This document shows, one piece after another, positions 13,676-26,381 of a DNA stretch of 64,000 bases; within the stretch, counting starts at the first letter, position 1; every line of letters begins with the position of its first letter. The notes below the pieces were generated by a model that worked only from the letters and a program-made list of their open reading frames with translations, did no database searches and was not told the DNA's origin. The stretch spans positions 21,334,219 through 21,398,218 of the forward strand of contig NC_079208.1 in the NCBI RefSeq assembly GCF_026745355.1, written 5' to 3'. This stretch comes from Beta vulgaris subsp. vulgaris. Lineage: Eukaryota > Streptophyta > Magnoliopsida > Caryophyllales > Amaranthaceae. Made by a program: the position numbers and the translations under genes.

Positions 13676-13854
13676 ATGACCTCGAGGAGAGTCTAATTGC
13701 CTTGTTGGAAGAGCTTTTGTACTTAGAACATATTTCGTCAAGCAAGATGAATACATGGTTCATGACCTTAACGAGGAGTTAATGCCTAGGGGTCGAGGAG
13801 CTGTCATATTGGAGGTCCTTACTCGAATCGAGCGAGGCCATCTCGAACTTGCAT

Positions 13855-14018
13855 GAATGTTCGGAGGTTGTATGAGAGGACCTCTACGAACTATGCTGGG
13901 GATGGACGTCCATGAGCGTTCGAAGGCTTGATGAGGGGACCTTTACGAACTATGTTGGAGATGAATAACCTCTATGAGTGTTCGAAGGCCTTCATGAAAG
14001 GACCTTTTCGAACTACAT
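13855..14018. repeat. Short degenerate tandem repeat near the PBS
   Basis: Three copies of a ~60-65-bp unit each contain a GTTCGRAGG word, then GAGGGGACCT or a variant, then ACGAACTA. It lies in the region that would be the 5' leader of the minus-strand transcript. Confidence 0.7.
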
Positions 14019-14112
14019 TTTCCCATGTTGGCTGACTTGATAGAGTAGTCGACTTTGGTCTTTTTTGAACGACGTGAGAACACTCAGGTAGTTTTGACCT
14101 TTTGTTTGACGA

Positions 14113-14130
14113 TCCCCACAGACGGCGCCA
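14113..14130 (-). other. Primer binding site of the nested non-autonomous element
   Basis: On the minus strand it reads TGGCGCCGTCTGTGGGGA, three bases from the LTR at 14134. This is a tRNA-end type PBS as used by plant gypsy elements. The same 18 bases occur at the gypsy element (36952-36969). Confidence 0.85.
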
Positions 14131-14133
14131 ACC

Positions 14134-14562
14134 TGTTCCGGGTAAAAACTTATAATATGATATTTGGGGAGTCGTCTCGAGCTGTGCCCATGTCCATTTC
14201 GATCAGGCCTCGTTTGGTCGGCCATAGTCCTGCAAAACAAGGAAACCTACCCCCGGGGGTGCCCCGAGAACGCCCCTCCGATGCTCAAGTCAGTAAATAA
14301 ATTTGTAGAGGGAGAAACTAGTGAGAGAAGTTCTCCCGTGATAGAGATTCGATACCTGAGTTATGGGGATACGTTCCCTATTTATAAAGAGTTGTTCCAT
14401 ATGTAAACAGCAATTTGTATTGCCATCAGGGGCAGTTTCGTCCCTTCATATTTTGAGCCTAGCAAGGCTATAGGCTATTATATGTGTCAGGCTTAATTCC
14501 CGGTGAGGGTATTTTTACCTTGTCACATGCTATTGGGCTCGCCATATTTTTGGGCCCAAACA
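14134..14562 (-). repeat. LTR (5' LTR of the nested non-autonomous element)
   Basis: It is 429 bp long and pairs with 7687-8117. A TATA-like box lies at 14378-14386 on the minus strand. It is followed by the target duplication GGTCC at 14563-14567 and then by the rest of the Helitron. Confidence 0.92.
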
Positions 14563-14684
14563 GGTCCAAATAGATAATTAACAGATGAAATATGTAAATA
14601 AAATCGTGTTGAAAAATCTCATTTTACCGTAACACAAAATCAATAATCTTAACAAAAAATTACAAAAAAATATATTAAAAACAA

Positions 14685-14713
14685 CCCGTGCAATGCACGG
14701 GCTTCAAAACTAG
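14685..14713 (+). other. Helitron 3' terminal hairpin and CTAG end
   Basis: A 7-bp perfect GC-rich stem with a 3-base loop is followed after 8 bases by the terminal CTAG. The host T is at 14714. This layout is the recognised Helitron termination signal. Confidence 0.9.
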
Positions 14714-17700
14714 TATGATTACTAAACCAAAAAAGCTTGATAACCAACTATGAAGATCAATCTTGATCTTTCGTAATCCAAGAATCGAAATCTTGAATTA
14801 ATTGAAACACCTTTGATACTTCTTGATTCAAGAACACTCCTATTTGAGAAGAAGAATCTAAACTCCCTCAAATTCACTCCTGAATTTAAGTTCTTTGACA
14901 CTAACTTTATCACTGAAAAGTTTTTAATTGTTCGATTAGTTTATCTCACAGGCAAAACATAAGTTAAGATTGAATTCGTTAAACAAAAATTAGATTTCTT
15001 ATTGACAACATAATGAATTGCGTTAGATAGACTACATCCTATCCTAATACAACTTTGTAAACAAATACTTAACAATATAAGAAACTAACTTATCACACGC
15101 CTATCTTAAATCCTAGATAAACTATAATTTTTAACAACCTGAGTAAAATAATAACTACTATAGCAAATCCTAAAAACTAGATTCTATGTAAGAACCTATT
15201 GCAAATCCAAACAAACATGGATTCTATGTGATAACCAAGTTCTTTTACGCAGAATCTTCTTTAATTCCGTCTTTCTTCTGCAAGTAACTACAATGCAAAG
15301 GTTGGTTTCTTCCATTAAGTTGAACCCCATGTTCTTCATAACCAAGTCAATAGGCTCATGTAGGAGAAGTGCTTTTGAATCCGCATATTCTTAATATGAT
15401 TAGTGAACCAAAAAGCTTGATAACCAATTATGAATGTGAATCTTGATCTTTTCTTAATCCAAGAATCGAAATCTTGAATTAATTGAAAACCTTTGATATT
15501 TTTTTGATTCAAGAACACTCCTGATCTGAGAAGAAGAATCTAAACACCCTCAAATTCACTCCGAATTTAAGTTCTTTGACACTAAACACTTATCACTCCT
15601 GAAAAGTCTTAATGGTTTGATTAGTTTAGCCAGAAGCAAAAACAATCATTGATTCAATTCTGAATAAAATGTAGATATATTTATTAGCAACATAATGAAT
15701 CGCGTTAGATGGGCTACATCCTATACTACTACAACTTTGAAAACAATTACTTAACAAGATAAGAAACTAACTAAGCACATGCCTATCCTAAATCCTAGCT
15801 AAACTATAATTTTTAACAACCTAAGTAAATAATAACTAATATAGCAAATCCTAAAAAAAAGGATTCATATGTAACAACCAATCGCAAACCCAAACATAAC
15901 ATGGATTCTATGTGATAACCAAGTTCTTCTTGAACTAGGACTCCTTCTTTACTTCCATGCTTTACTCTAGCCAAGTCACTACACATGACAAAGGTTGGTT
16001 TCTTCCATTAAGATTGAACCCCATGTTCTCCAAAACCAAGTTAATAGGCTCATGTAGAACAACTGATTTTGCATCCCCATCATTCTTAATATAATTACTA
16101 AACCAAAAAAGCTTGATAACCAACTATGAATGTGAATCTTGATCTTTCGTAATCCAAGAATCGAAGTCTTGAATTAATTGAAAACCTTTGATACTTCTTG
16201 ATTCAAGAACACTCCTGATCTTGAGAAGAAGAATCTAAACTCCCTCAAATTCACTCCTAAATTTAAGTTCTTTGACACCTAACTCTTATCACTCCTGAAA
16301 AGTTTTTAATTGTTTGATTAGTTTAGCTTACAGACAAAACATAAGTTAATATTGAATTCGTTAAACAAAAATTAGATTTCTTATTAACAACATAATGAAT
16401 TGCGTTAGATAGACTACATCCTATACTCATACAACTTTGTAAACAAATACTTAACAATATAAGAAACAAACTAGTCACACGCCTATCTTAAATCCTAGAT
16501 AAACTATAATTTTTAACAACCTCAGAAAAATAATAACTACTATAGCAAATCCTAAAATAACTAGGATTCTATGTAAGAACCTATTGCAAATCCAAATGAA
16601 ACATGGATTCTATACGATAACCAAGTTCTTCTTACGCTAGAACTCCGTCTTTAATTCTGTGCTTTCTCCGTGCCAAGTAACTACACATGCCAAAGGTTGG
16701 TTTCTTCCATTAAGATTGAACTCCATGTTCTTCATAACCAAGTCAATACGCTCATGTAGGAGAAGTGCTTTTGAACCCGCATCATTCTTAATATGATTAG
16801 TGAACCAAAAAAGCTTGATAACCAATTATCAATGTAATCTTGATCTTTCTTAATCCAGAATCGAAATCTTGAATTAATTGAAACACCTTTGATAGTTTTT
16901 GATTCAAGAACACTCCTGATCTTGAGAAGAAGAATCTAAACACCCTCAAATTAACTCCTGAATTTAAGTTCTTTGAAACAAAACACTTATCACTCCTGAA
17001 AAGTCTTTAATGGTTTGACTAGTTTAGCTCACAAGCAAAAACAATCACCAAGATTCAATCATGTAAATAAAAATGTAGATATCTTATTAGCAACATAATG
17101 AATCGCGTTAGATAGGCTACATCCTATCCTACTACAACTTTGAAAACAATTACTTAACAAGATAAGAACTAACTAAATCACACGCCTATCTTAAATCCTA
17201 GCTAAACTATAATTTTTAATAACCTAAGTAAAATAATAACTAATATAGCAAATCCTATCAAAAATAGGATTCTATGTAACAACCAATCGCAAACCCAAAC
17301 ATAACATGGATTCTATGTGATAACCAAGTTCTTCTTGAACTAGGACTCCTTCTTTACTTCCATGCTTTACTCGAGTCAAGTCACTACACAAGACAAAGGT
17401 TGGTTTCCTCCATTAAGATTGAACCCCATATTATCCAAAACCAAGTCAATAGGCTCATGTAGAACAACTGATTTTGCATCCGCATCATTCTTAATATGAT
17501 TACTAAACCAAAAAAGCTTGATAACACAACTATGAATGTGAATCTTGATCTTTCGTAATCCAAGAATCGAAATCTTGAATTAATTGAAACACCTTTGATA
17601 CTTCTTGATTCAAAAACACTCCTGATCTTGAGAAGAAGAATCTAAACTCCCTGAAATTCACTCCTGAACTTAAGTTCTTTGACACCTAACTCTTATCACT

Positions 17701-18233
17701 CCTAAAAAGTTTTTAATTGTTCGATTAGTTTATCTCATAGGCAAAACATAAGTTAAGATTGAATTCGTTAAACCAAAATTAGATTTCTTATTAACAACAT
17801 AATGAATTGCGTTAGATAGACTACATCCTATCCTAATACAACTTTGTAAACAAATACTTAACAATATAAGAAACTAACTAATCACACGCCTATCTTAAAT
17901 CCTAGATAAACTATAATTTTTAACAACCTGAGTAAATTAATAACTACTATAGCAAATCCTAAAATTACTAGGATTCTATGTAAGAACCTATTGCAAATCC
18001 AAACAAAACATGGATTCTATGTGATAACCAAGTTCTTCTTACGCTAGAACTCCTTCTTTAATTCCGTGCTTTCTTCGTGCCAAGTAACTACACATGCCGA
18101 AGGTTGGTTTCTTCCATTAAGATTGAACCCCTTGTTCTTCATAACCAAGTCAATAGGCTCATGTAGGAGAAGTTCTTTTGAATCCGCATCATTCTTAATA
18201 TGATTAGTGAACCAAAAAAAGCTTGATAACCAA

Positions 18234-18485
18234 TTATGAATGTGAATCTTGATCTTTCTTAATCCAAGAATCGAATCTTGAATTAATTGAAACACCTTTG
18301 ATATTTTTTTGATTCAAGAACACTCCTGATCTTGAGAAGAAGAATCTAAACACCCTCAAATTCGCTCCATTAAGATTGAACCCCATGTTCTTCATAACCA
18401 AGTCAATAGGCTCATGTAGGAGAAGTGCTTTTGAATCCGCATCATTCTTAATATGATTAGTGAACAAAAAAAGCTTGATAACCAA
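18234..18485 (-). repeat. Shortened satellite unit (internal deletion), copy 1
   Basis: Here a unit is only about 250 bp. The plus-strand segment ending TTCGCTCC is joined directly to ATTAAGATTGAACC, skipping about 450 bp. The same junction occurs at 25620 and 39140. Across it the minus-strand frame stays open (83 codons), joining FNLNG to LRVFRFFF-like sequence. The shared junction suggests one deletion that was later copied by array turnover. Confidence 0.8.
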
Positions 18486-21400
18486 TTATGAATGTGAATC
18501 TTGATCTTTCTTAATTCAAAAATCGAAATCTAAAATTAATTATAAACACCTTTGATATTTTTGATTCGAGAACACTCCTGATCTTGAGAAGAAGAATCTA
18601 AACACCCTCAAATTCACTCCTGAATTTAAGTTCTTTGACACTAAACACTTATCACTCCTGAAAAGTCTTTAATGGTTTGATTAGTTTAGGTCACAAGCAA
18701 AAACAATCATCAAGATTCAATTCTATAAATAAAAATGTAGATATCTTATTAGCAACATAATGAATCGCGTTAGATAGGCTACATCATATCCTACTACAAC
18801 TTTGAAAACAATTACTTAACAAGATAAGAAACTAACTATGCACATGCCTATCTTAAATCCTAGCTAAACTATAATTTTTAATAACCTAAGTAAAATAATA
18901 ACTAATATAGCAAATCCTAACAAAAATAGGATTCTATGTAACAACCAATCGCAAACCCAAACATAACATGGATTCAATGTGATAACCAAGTTCTTCTTGA
19001 ACTAGGACTCCTTCTTTACTTGCATGCTTTACTCTAGCCAAGTCACTACACATGACAAAGGTTGGTTTCTTCCATTAAGATTGAACCCCATGTTCTCCAA
19101 AACCAAGTCAATAGGCTCATGTAGAACAACTGATTTTGCATCCGCATCATTCTTAATATGATTACAAAACCAAAAATGCTTGATAACCAACTATGAATGT
19201 GAATCTTGATCTTTCGTAATCCAAGAATCGAAATCTTGAATTAATTGAAACACCCTTGATACTTCTAGATTCAAGAACACTCCTGATCTTGAGAAGAAGA
19301 ATCTAAACTCCCTCAAATTCACTCCTAAATTTAAGTTCTTTGACACCTAACTCTTATCACTCCTGAAAAGTTTTTAATTGTTTGATTAGTTTAGCTTACA
19401 GGCAAAACATAAGTTAATATTGAATTCGTTAAACAAAAATTAGATTTCTTATTAACAACATAATGAATTGCGTTAGATAAACTACATCCTATACTAATAC
19501 AACTTTGTAAACAAATACTTAACAATATAAGAAACAAACTAATCACACGCCTATCTTAAATCCTAGATAAACTTTAATTTTTAACAACCTCAGAAAAATA
19601 ATAACTACTATAGCAAATCCTAAAATAACTAGGATTTTATGTAAGAACCTATTGCAAATCCAAATAAAACACGGATTCTATACGATAACCAAGTTCTTCT
19701 TACGCTAGAACTCCGTCTTTAATTCTGTGCTTTCTCCGTGCCAAGTAACTACACATGCCAAAGGTTGGTTTCTTCCATTAAGATTGAACCCCATGTTCTT
19801 CATAACCAAGTCAATAGGCTCATGTAGGAGAAGTGCTTTTGAATCCGCATCATTCTTAATATGATTAGTGAACCAAAAAAGCTTGATAACCAATTATCAA
19901 TGTGAATCTTGATCTTTCTCAATCCAAGAATCGAAATCTTGAATTAATTGAAACTCCTGATCTTGAGAAGAAGAATCTAAACACCCTCAAATTAACTCCT
20001 GAATTTAAGTTCTTTGAAACTAAACACTTATCACTCCTGAAAAGTCTTTAATGGTTTGACTAGTTTAGCTCACAAGCAAAAACAATCATCAAGATTCAAT
20101 CTTGTAAATAAAAATGTAGATATCTATTATGCAACATAATGAATCGCATTAGATAGGCTACATCCTATCCTACTACAACTTTGAAATCAATACTTAACAA
20201 TAAGAAACTAACTAATTACACGCTTATCTTAAATCCTAGCTAAACTATAATTTTTAACAACCTAAGTAAAATAATAACTAATATAGCAAATCCTAACAAA
20301 AAATAGGATTCTATGTAACAACCAATCGCAAACCCAAACAGAACATGGATTCTATGTGATAACCAAGTTCTTCTTGAACTAGGACTCCTTCTTTACTTGC
20401 ATGCTTTACTCGAGTCAAGTCACTACACATGACAAAGGTTGGTTTCCTCCATTAAGATTGAACCCCATATTCTCCAAAACCAAGTCAATAGGCTCATGTA
20501 GAACAACTGATTTTGCATCCGCATCATTCTTAATATGATTACTAAACCAAAAAAGCTTGATAATGAACTATGAATGTGAATCTTGATCTTTCGTAATCCA
20601 AGAATCGAAATCTTGAATTAATTGAAACAGCTTTGATACTACTTGATTCAAGAACACTCCTGATCTTGAGAAGAAGAATCTAAACTCCCTGAAATTCACT
20701 CCTGAACTTAAGTTCTTTGACACCTAACTCTTATCACTCCTGAAAAGTTTTAATTGTTCGATTAGTTTATCTCATAGGCAAAACATAAGTTAAGATTGAA
20801 TTCGTTAAACAAAAATTAGATTTCTTATCAACAACATAATGAATTGCGTTAGATAGACTACATCCTATCCTAATACAACTTTGTAAACAAATACTTAACA
20901 ATATAAGAAAGTAACTAATCACACGCCTATCTTAAATCCTAGATAAAGTATAATTTTTAACAACCTGAGTAAATAATAACTACTATAGCAAATCCTAAAA
21001 TAACTAGATTCTATGTAAGAACCTATTGCAAATCAAACAAAACATGGATTCTATGTGATAACCAAGTTCTTCTTACGATAGAACTCTTCTTTAATTCCGT
21101 GCTTTCTTCGTGCCAAGTAAATACACATGCCGAAGGTTGGTTTCTTCCATAAGATTGAACCCCTTGTTCTTCATAACCAAGTCAATAGCTCATGTAGGAG
21201 AAGTGCTTTTGAATCCGCATCATTCTTAATATGATTAGTGAACCAAAAAAGCTTGATAACCAATTATGAATGTGAATCTTGATCTTTCTTAATCCAAGAA
21301 TCGAAATCTTGAATTAATTGAAACACCCTTGATACTTCTTGATTCAAGAACACTCCTGATCTTGAGAAGAAGAATCTAAACTCCCTCAAATTCACTCCTA

Positions 21401-22482
21401 AATTTAAGTTCTTTGACACCTAACTCTTATCACTCCTGAAAAGTTTTTAATTGTTTGATTAGTTTAGCTTACAGGCAACACATAAGTTAATATTGAATTC
21501 GTTAAACAAAAATTAAATTTCTTATTAACAACATAATGAATTGCGTTAGATAGACTACATCCTATCCTAATACAACTTTGTAAAGAAATACTTAACAATA
21601 TAAGAAACTAACTAATCACACGCCTATCTTAAATCCTAGATAAACTTTAATTTTTAACAACCTCAGAAAAATAATAACTACAATAGCAAATCCTAAAATA
21701 ACTAGGATTCTATGTAAGAACCTATTGCAAATCCGAACAAAACATGGATTCTATGCGATAGCCAAGTTCTTCTTACGCTAAAACTCCTTCTTTAATTTCG
21801 TGCTTTCTCCGTGCCAAGTAACTAAACATGCCAAAAGTTGGTTTCTTCCATTAAGATTGAACCCCATGTTCTTCATAACCAAGTCAATAGGCTCATGTAG
21901 GAGAAGTGCTTTTGAATCCGCATCATTCTTAATATGATTAGTGAACCATAAAAGCTTGATAATCAATTATGAATGTGAATCTTGATCTTTCTGAATCCAA
22001 GAATCAAAATCTTGAATTAATTGGAACACCTTTGATATTTTTTGATTCAAGAACACTCCTGATCTTGAGAAGAAGAATCTAAACACCCTCAAATTCACTC
22101 CGGAATTTAAGTTCTTTGACACTAAACACTTATCACTCCTGAAAAGTCTTTAATGGTTTGATTAGTTTAGCTCACAAGCAAAAACAATCATCAAGATTCA
22201 ATTCTGTAAATAAAAATGTAGATATCTTATTAGCAACATAATGAATCGCGTTAGATAGGCTACATCCTATCCTACTACAAATTTGAAAACAATTACTTAA
22301 CAAGATAAGAAACTAACTAAGCACATGCCTATCTTAAATCCTAGCTAAACTATAATTTTTAACAGCCTAAGTGAAATAATAACTAATATAGAAAATCCTA
22401 ACAAAAATAGGATTCTATGTAAGAACCTATTGCAAATCCAAACAAAACATGGATTCTATGTGATAACCAAGTTCTTCTTACG

Positions 22483-22671
22483 CTAGAACTCCTTCTTTAA
22501 TTCCGTGCTTTCTTCGTGCCAAGTAACTACACATGCCGAAGGTTGGTTTCTTCCATTAAGATCGAACCCCTTGTTCTTCATAACCAAGTCAATAGGCTCA
22601 TGTAGGAGAAGTGCTTTTGAATCCGCATCATTCTTAATATGATTAGTGAACCAAAAAAGCTTGATAACCAA
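22483..22671 (-). pseudogene. Conserved 62-codon minus-strand frame in satellite B units (representative copy)
   Basis: This frame starts MVIKLFWFTNHIKNDADSK and contains LLLHEPIDLVMKN and a TELKKEF end. Near-identical frames of 61-62 codons lie at 3795, 5886, 6585, 16637, 19705, 21778, 23891, 25298, 38817, 43948 and 45357, and within longer frames at 18044 and 54891. In A units the same segment is closed, for example by a TAA after TWLE. Further upstream on the same strand, sequence like LRVFRFFFSRSGVFLNQ and IQDFDSWIKKDQDSHS is also partly open, so the unit seems to hold a decayed piece of a larger coding region. I do not recognise the parent protein. Similarity among copies is expected from array homogenisation and does not prove function. 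Confidence 0.5.
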
Positions 22672-25536
22672 TTATGAATGTGAATCTTGATCTTTCTTAA
22701 TCCAAGAATCGAAATATTGAATTAATTGAAGCACCTTTGATATTTTTTGATTCAACAACACTCCTGATCTTGAGAAGAAGAATCTAAACACCCTCAAATT
22801 CACTCCTGAATTTAAGTTCTTTGACACTAAACACTTATCACTCCTGAAAAGTCTTTAATGGTTTGATTAGTTTAGCTCACAAGCAAAAACAATCATCAAG
22901 ATTCAATTCTGTAAATAAAAATGTAGATATCTTATTAGCAACATAATGAATCGCGTTAGATAGGCTACATCCTATCCTTCTACAACTTTGAAAACAATTA
23001 CTTAACAAGATAAGAAACAAACTAAGCACATGCCTATCTTAAATCCTAGCTAAACTATAATTTTTAACAACCTAAGTGAAATAATAACTAATATAGAAAA
23101 TCCTAACAAAAATAGGATTCTATGTAACAACCAATCGCAAACCCAAACATAACATGGATTCTATGTGATAACCAATTTGTTCTTGAACTAGGACTCCTTC
23201 TTTACTTTCATGCTTTACTCTAGCCAAGTCACTACACAAGACAAAGGTTGGTTTCTTCCATTAAGATTGAACCCCATGTTCTCCAAAACCAAGTTAATAG
23301 GCTCATGTAAAACAACTGATTTTGCATCCGCATCATTCTTAATATAATTACTAAACCAAAAAAGCTTGATAACCAACTATGAATGTGAATCTTGATATTT
23401 CGTAATCCAAGAATCGAAATCTTGAATTAATTGAAACTCCTTTGATACTTCTTGATTCAAGAACACTCCTGATCTTGAGAAGAAGAATCTAAACTCCCTC
23501 AAATTCACTCCTAAATTTAAGTTATTTGACACCTAACTCTTATCACTCCTGAAAAGTTTTTAATTGTTTGATTAGTTTAGCTTACAAGCAAAACATAAGT
23601 TAATATTGAATTCGTTAAACAAAAATTAGATTTCTTATTAACAACATAATGAATTGCGTTAGATAGACTACATCCTATCCTAATACAACTTTGTAAACAA
23701 ATACTTAACAATATAAGAAACTAACTAAACACACGCCTATCTTAAATCCTAGATAAACTATAATTTTTAACAACCTTAGATAAATAATAACTACTATAGC
23801 AAATCCTAAAATAACTAGGATTCTATGTAAGAACCTATTACAAATCCGAACAAAACATGGATTCTATGCGATAACCAAGTTCTTCTTACGCTAGAACTCC
23901 TTCTTTAATTTCGTGCTTTCTCCGTGCCAAGTAACTACACATGGCAAAGGTTGGTTTCTTCCATTAAGATTGAACCCCATGTTCTTCATAACCAAGTCAA
24001 TAAGCTCATGTAGGAGAAGTGCTTTTGAATCCGCATCATTCTTAATATGATTAGTGAACCAAAAAAGCTTGATAATCAATTATGAATGTGAATCTTGATC
24101 TTTCTTAATCCAAGAATCGAAATCTTGAATTAATTGAAACACCTTTGATATTTTTTGATTCAAGAACACTCCTGATCTTGAGAAGAAGAATCTAAACACC
24201 CTCAAATTAACTCCTGAATTTAAGTTCTTTGACACTAAACACTTATCACTCCTGAAAAGTCTTTAATGGTTTGATTAGTTTAGCTCACAAGCAAAAACAA
24301 TCATCAAGATTCAATTCTGTAAATAAAAATGTAGATATCTTATTAGCAACATAATGAATCGCGTTAGATAGGCTACATCCTATCCTTCTACAACTTTGAA
24401 AACAATTACTTAACAAGATAAGAAACAAACTAAGCACATGCCTATCTTAAATCCTAGCTAAACTATAATTTTTAACAACCTAAGTAAAATAATAACTAAT
24501 ATAGCAAATCCTAACAAAAATAGGATTCTATGTAACAACCAATCGCAAACCCAAACTTAACATGGATTCTATGTGATAACCAAGTTCTTCTTGAACTAGG
24601 ACTCCTTCTTTACTTCCATGCTTTACTCGAGCCAAGTCACTACACAAGACTAAGGTTGGTTTCCTCCATTTAGATTGAACCCCATGTTCACCAAAACCAA
24701 GTCAATAGGCTCATGTAGAACAACTTCTTTTGCATCCGCATCATTCTTAATATGATTACTAAACCAAAAAAGCATGATAACCAACTATGAATGTGAATTT
24801 TGATCTTTCGTAATCCAAGAATCGAAATCTTGAATTAATTGAAACCCCTTTGATACTTCTTGATTCATGAACACTCCTGATCTTGAGAAGAAGAATCTAA
24901 ACTCCCTCAAATTCACTCCTGAACTTAAGTTCTTTGACACCTAACTTTTATCACTCCTGAAAAGTTTTTAATTGTTCGATTGTTTATCTCACAGGCAAAA
25001 CATAAGTTAAGATTGAATTCGTTAAACAAAAATTAGATTTCTTATTAACGACATAATGAATTGCGTTAGATAGACTACATCCTATCCTAATACAACTTTG
25101 TAAACAAATACTTAACAATATAAGAAACTAACCAATCACACGCCTATCTTAAATCCTAGATAAACTATAATTTTTAACAACCTGAGTAAAATAATAACTA
25201 CTATAGCAAATCCTAAAATAACTAGGATTCTATGTAAGAACCTATTGCAAATCCAAGCAAAACATGGATTCTATGTGATAACCAAGTTCTTCTTATGCTA
25301 GAACTCCTTCTTTAATTCCGTGCTTTCTTCGTGCCAAGTAACTGCACATGCCAAAGGTTGGTTTCTTCCATTAACATTGAACCCCATGTTCTTCATAACC
25401 AAGTCAACAGGCTCATGTAGGACAAGTGCTTTTGAATCCGCATCATTCTTAATATGATTAGTGAACCAAAAAAGCTTGATAACCAATTATGAATGTGAAT
25501 CTTGATCCTTCTTAATCCAAGAATCGAAATCTTGAA

Positions 25537-25740
25537 TTAATTGAAACACATTTGATATTTTTTTTGATTCAAGAACACTCCTGATCTTAAGAAGAAGAAT
25601 CTAAACACCCTCAACTTCACTCCATTAAGATTGAACCCCATGTTCTTCATAACCAAGTCAATAGGCTCATGTAGGAGAAGTGCTTTTGAATCCGCATCAT
25701 TCTTAATATGATTAGTGAACCAAAAAAGCTTGATAACCAA
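25537..25740 (-). repeat. Shortened satellite unit, copy 2 (at the gypsy insertion site)
   Basis: It has the same deletion junction as at 18365, followed after about 130 bp by the left LTR of the gypsy element. The minus-strand frame across the junction is 67 codons. It forms the end of a ~1.66-kb A+B+short block that recurs directly to the right of the gypsy element. Confidence 0.8.
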
Positions 25741-25750
25741 TTATGAATGT

Positions 25751-26381
25751 TGTTATGTAGTGTAAAACTAGCAATTTATATCACAACTCCCAAAGATGGG
25801 TTCTTAGAACTGGAGACTTGTGCAACAATGATTGGTCCAAATCCCGAAGCAAACTCCTGACCAGCAACCTGCACAAAAGGGACCCACCCTGGAGGTTTGG
25901 GTGGTATTTCCCCTCCGAAGCTTAAGTCAGATGTCAGGGATGTAAAGGAACTCTTAGAGAGAGAAAGTAGAGAGAGAGAGAGAAGAATTTATGACAGAGT
26001 AACAGTACTATGCTCTGAAAAACGTACCTTTCACCCTGAAATCAAGGACTATTTATACTGTTTGAAATGACTGCTGTGCCTTGATGTCACCCTAATTTGG
26101 GAGCATCTGATTGGCTAATCAAAGTTTTGGGACACGTGGCAGCTGTTAACTGGTCAGTACACCTCACTTTCATATAAAGGTGTAAATCAGACTTGCTGGG
26201 CCTAAGTACAGTTTTTGGGGCCAGAAGAAGGTCTTTTTAGTACGTTTCCAGAGAAACGTACTTTTAGGCCTGTCACCTTCAGGCCCTTTTGTACTTTTAT
26301 TCCCCTGCATGTATGCCACTTGTAGGGCTCAGATGAGACCACGTGTCAGTACCAGAGCCGTTTATTTTTTAGGCTACAACA
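25751..26381 (-). repeat. 3' LTR of the gypsy element
   Basis: It is 631 bp, starting TGTTATGTAG and ending GGCTACAACA on the plus strand. A minus-strand TATA box (TATAAATAG) is at 26049-26057, and a GA-rich microsatellite lies near 25965-25985. On the minus strand it is preceded by the purine tract AGGGGCAAA, the likely polypurine tract. Confidence 0.95.

Larger units (their letters stand above)
7687..14562 (-). mobile_element. Non-autonomous LTR retrotransposon filled with tandem arrays
   Basis: Two similar repeats (7687-8117 and 14134-14562) begin TG and end CA and are flanked by the 5-bp duplication GGTCC (7682-7686 and 14563-14567), so this is a complete insertion inside the Helitron. 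A primer binding site next to the right LTR shows that transcription runs on the minus strand. The 6-kb interior has no recognisable gag, protease, RT, RNase H or integrase. It consists of a CTCGAG-rich stretch (8118-10019) and several tandem arrays. The two LTRs differ at roughly 15 places, so the insertion is older than the gypsy element at 25751. It can only have moved using proteins in trans. The shared PBS points to a Tat-like gypsy helper, which is inference. Confidence 0.9.
7445..14713 (+). mobile_element. Non-autonomous Helitron with a nested LTR element
   Basis: The left end starts with TC in an AT-run (TCAATATATATA), followed by GAGGAACTTTTCGGGAGC. The right end has a perfect 7-bp stem hairpin (CCCGTGC, loop AAT, GCACGGG at 14685-14701) and CTAG at 14710-14713. 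The satellite flanks join cleanly as CATTCTTAA and TATGATTAC, which is the uninterrupted unit found elsewhere, so insertion was between A and T with no duplication, as is usual for Helitrons. Without the nested LTR element and its TSD the Helitron is only about 390 bp and codes for nothing. It would have needed a Rep/helicase from elsewhere. Confidence 0.9.
14714..25750. repeat. ~700-bp tandem repeat array, block 2 (about 15.5 units, A/B dimer structure)
   Basis: Two monomer types can be told apart. Type A has GAATCGCGTTAGATAGGC, CTACAACTTTGAAAAC, CAATCGCAAACCC and CTTGAACTAGGACTCC. Type B has GAATTGCGTTAGATAGAC, ATACAACTTTGTAAAC, CTATTGCAAATCC and CTTACGCTAGAACTCC. They mostly alternate (A at about 15700, 17098, 18765, 20140, 22245, 22950, 24355; B at about 16395, 17808, 19463, 20840, 21538, 23648, 25057), giving a ~1.4-kb higher-order unit with occasional AA or BB steps. 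A shortened extra unit follows B at 18234 and 25537. The stretch 15150-15700 has many single-base losses. No gene is present. Confidence 0.93.

Noticed and set aside
10981..13756. Long minus-strand frames of LVELPLAP/SLGRATT type, up to 280 codons, and plus-strand GSSTKGA frames
   Set aside because: They are open in several frames at once because of the 24-27-bp minisatellite. There is no start context, no non-repeat domain and no conserved frame between blocks.
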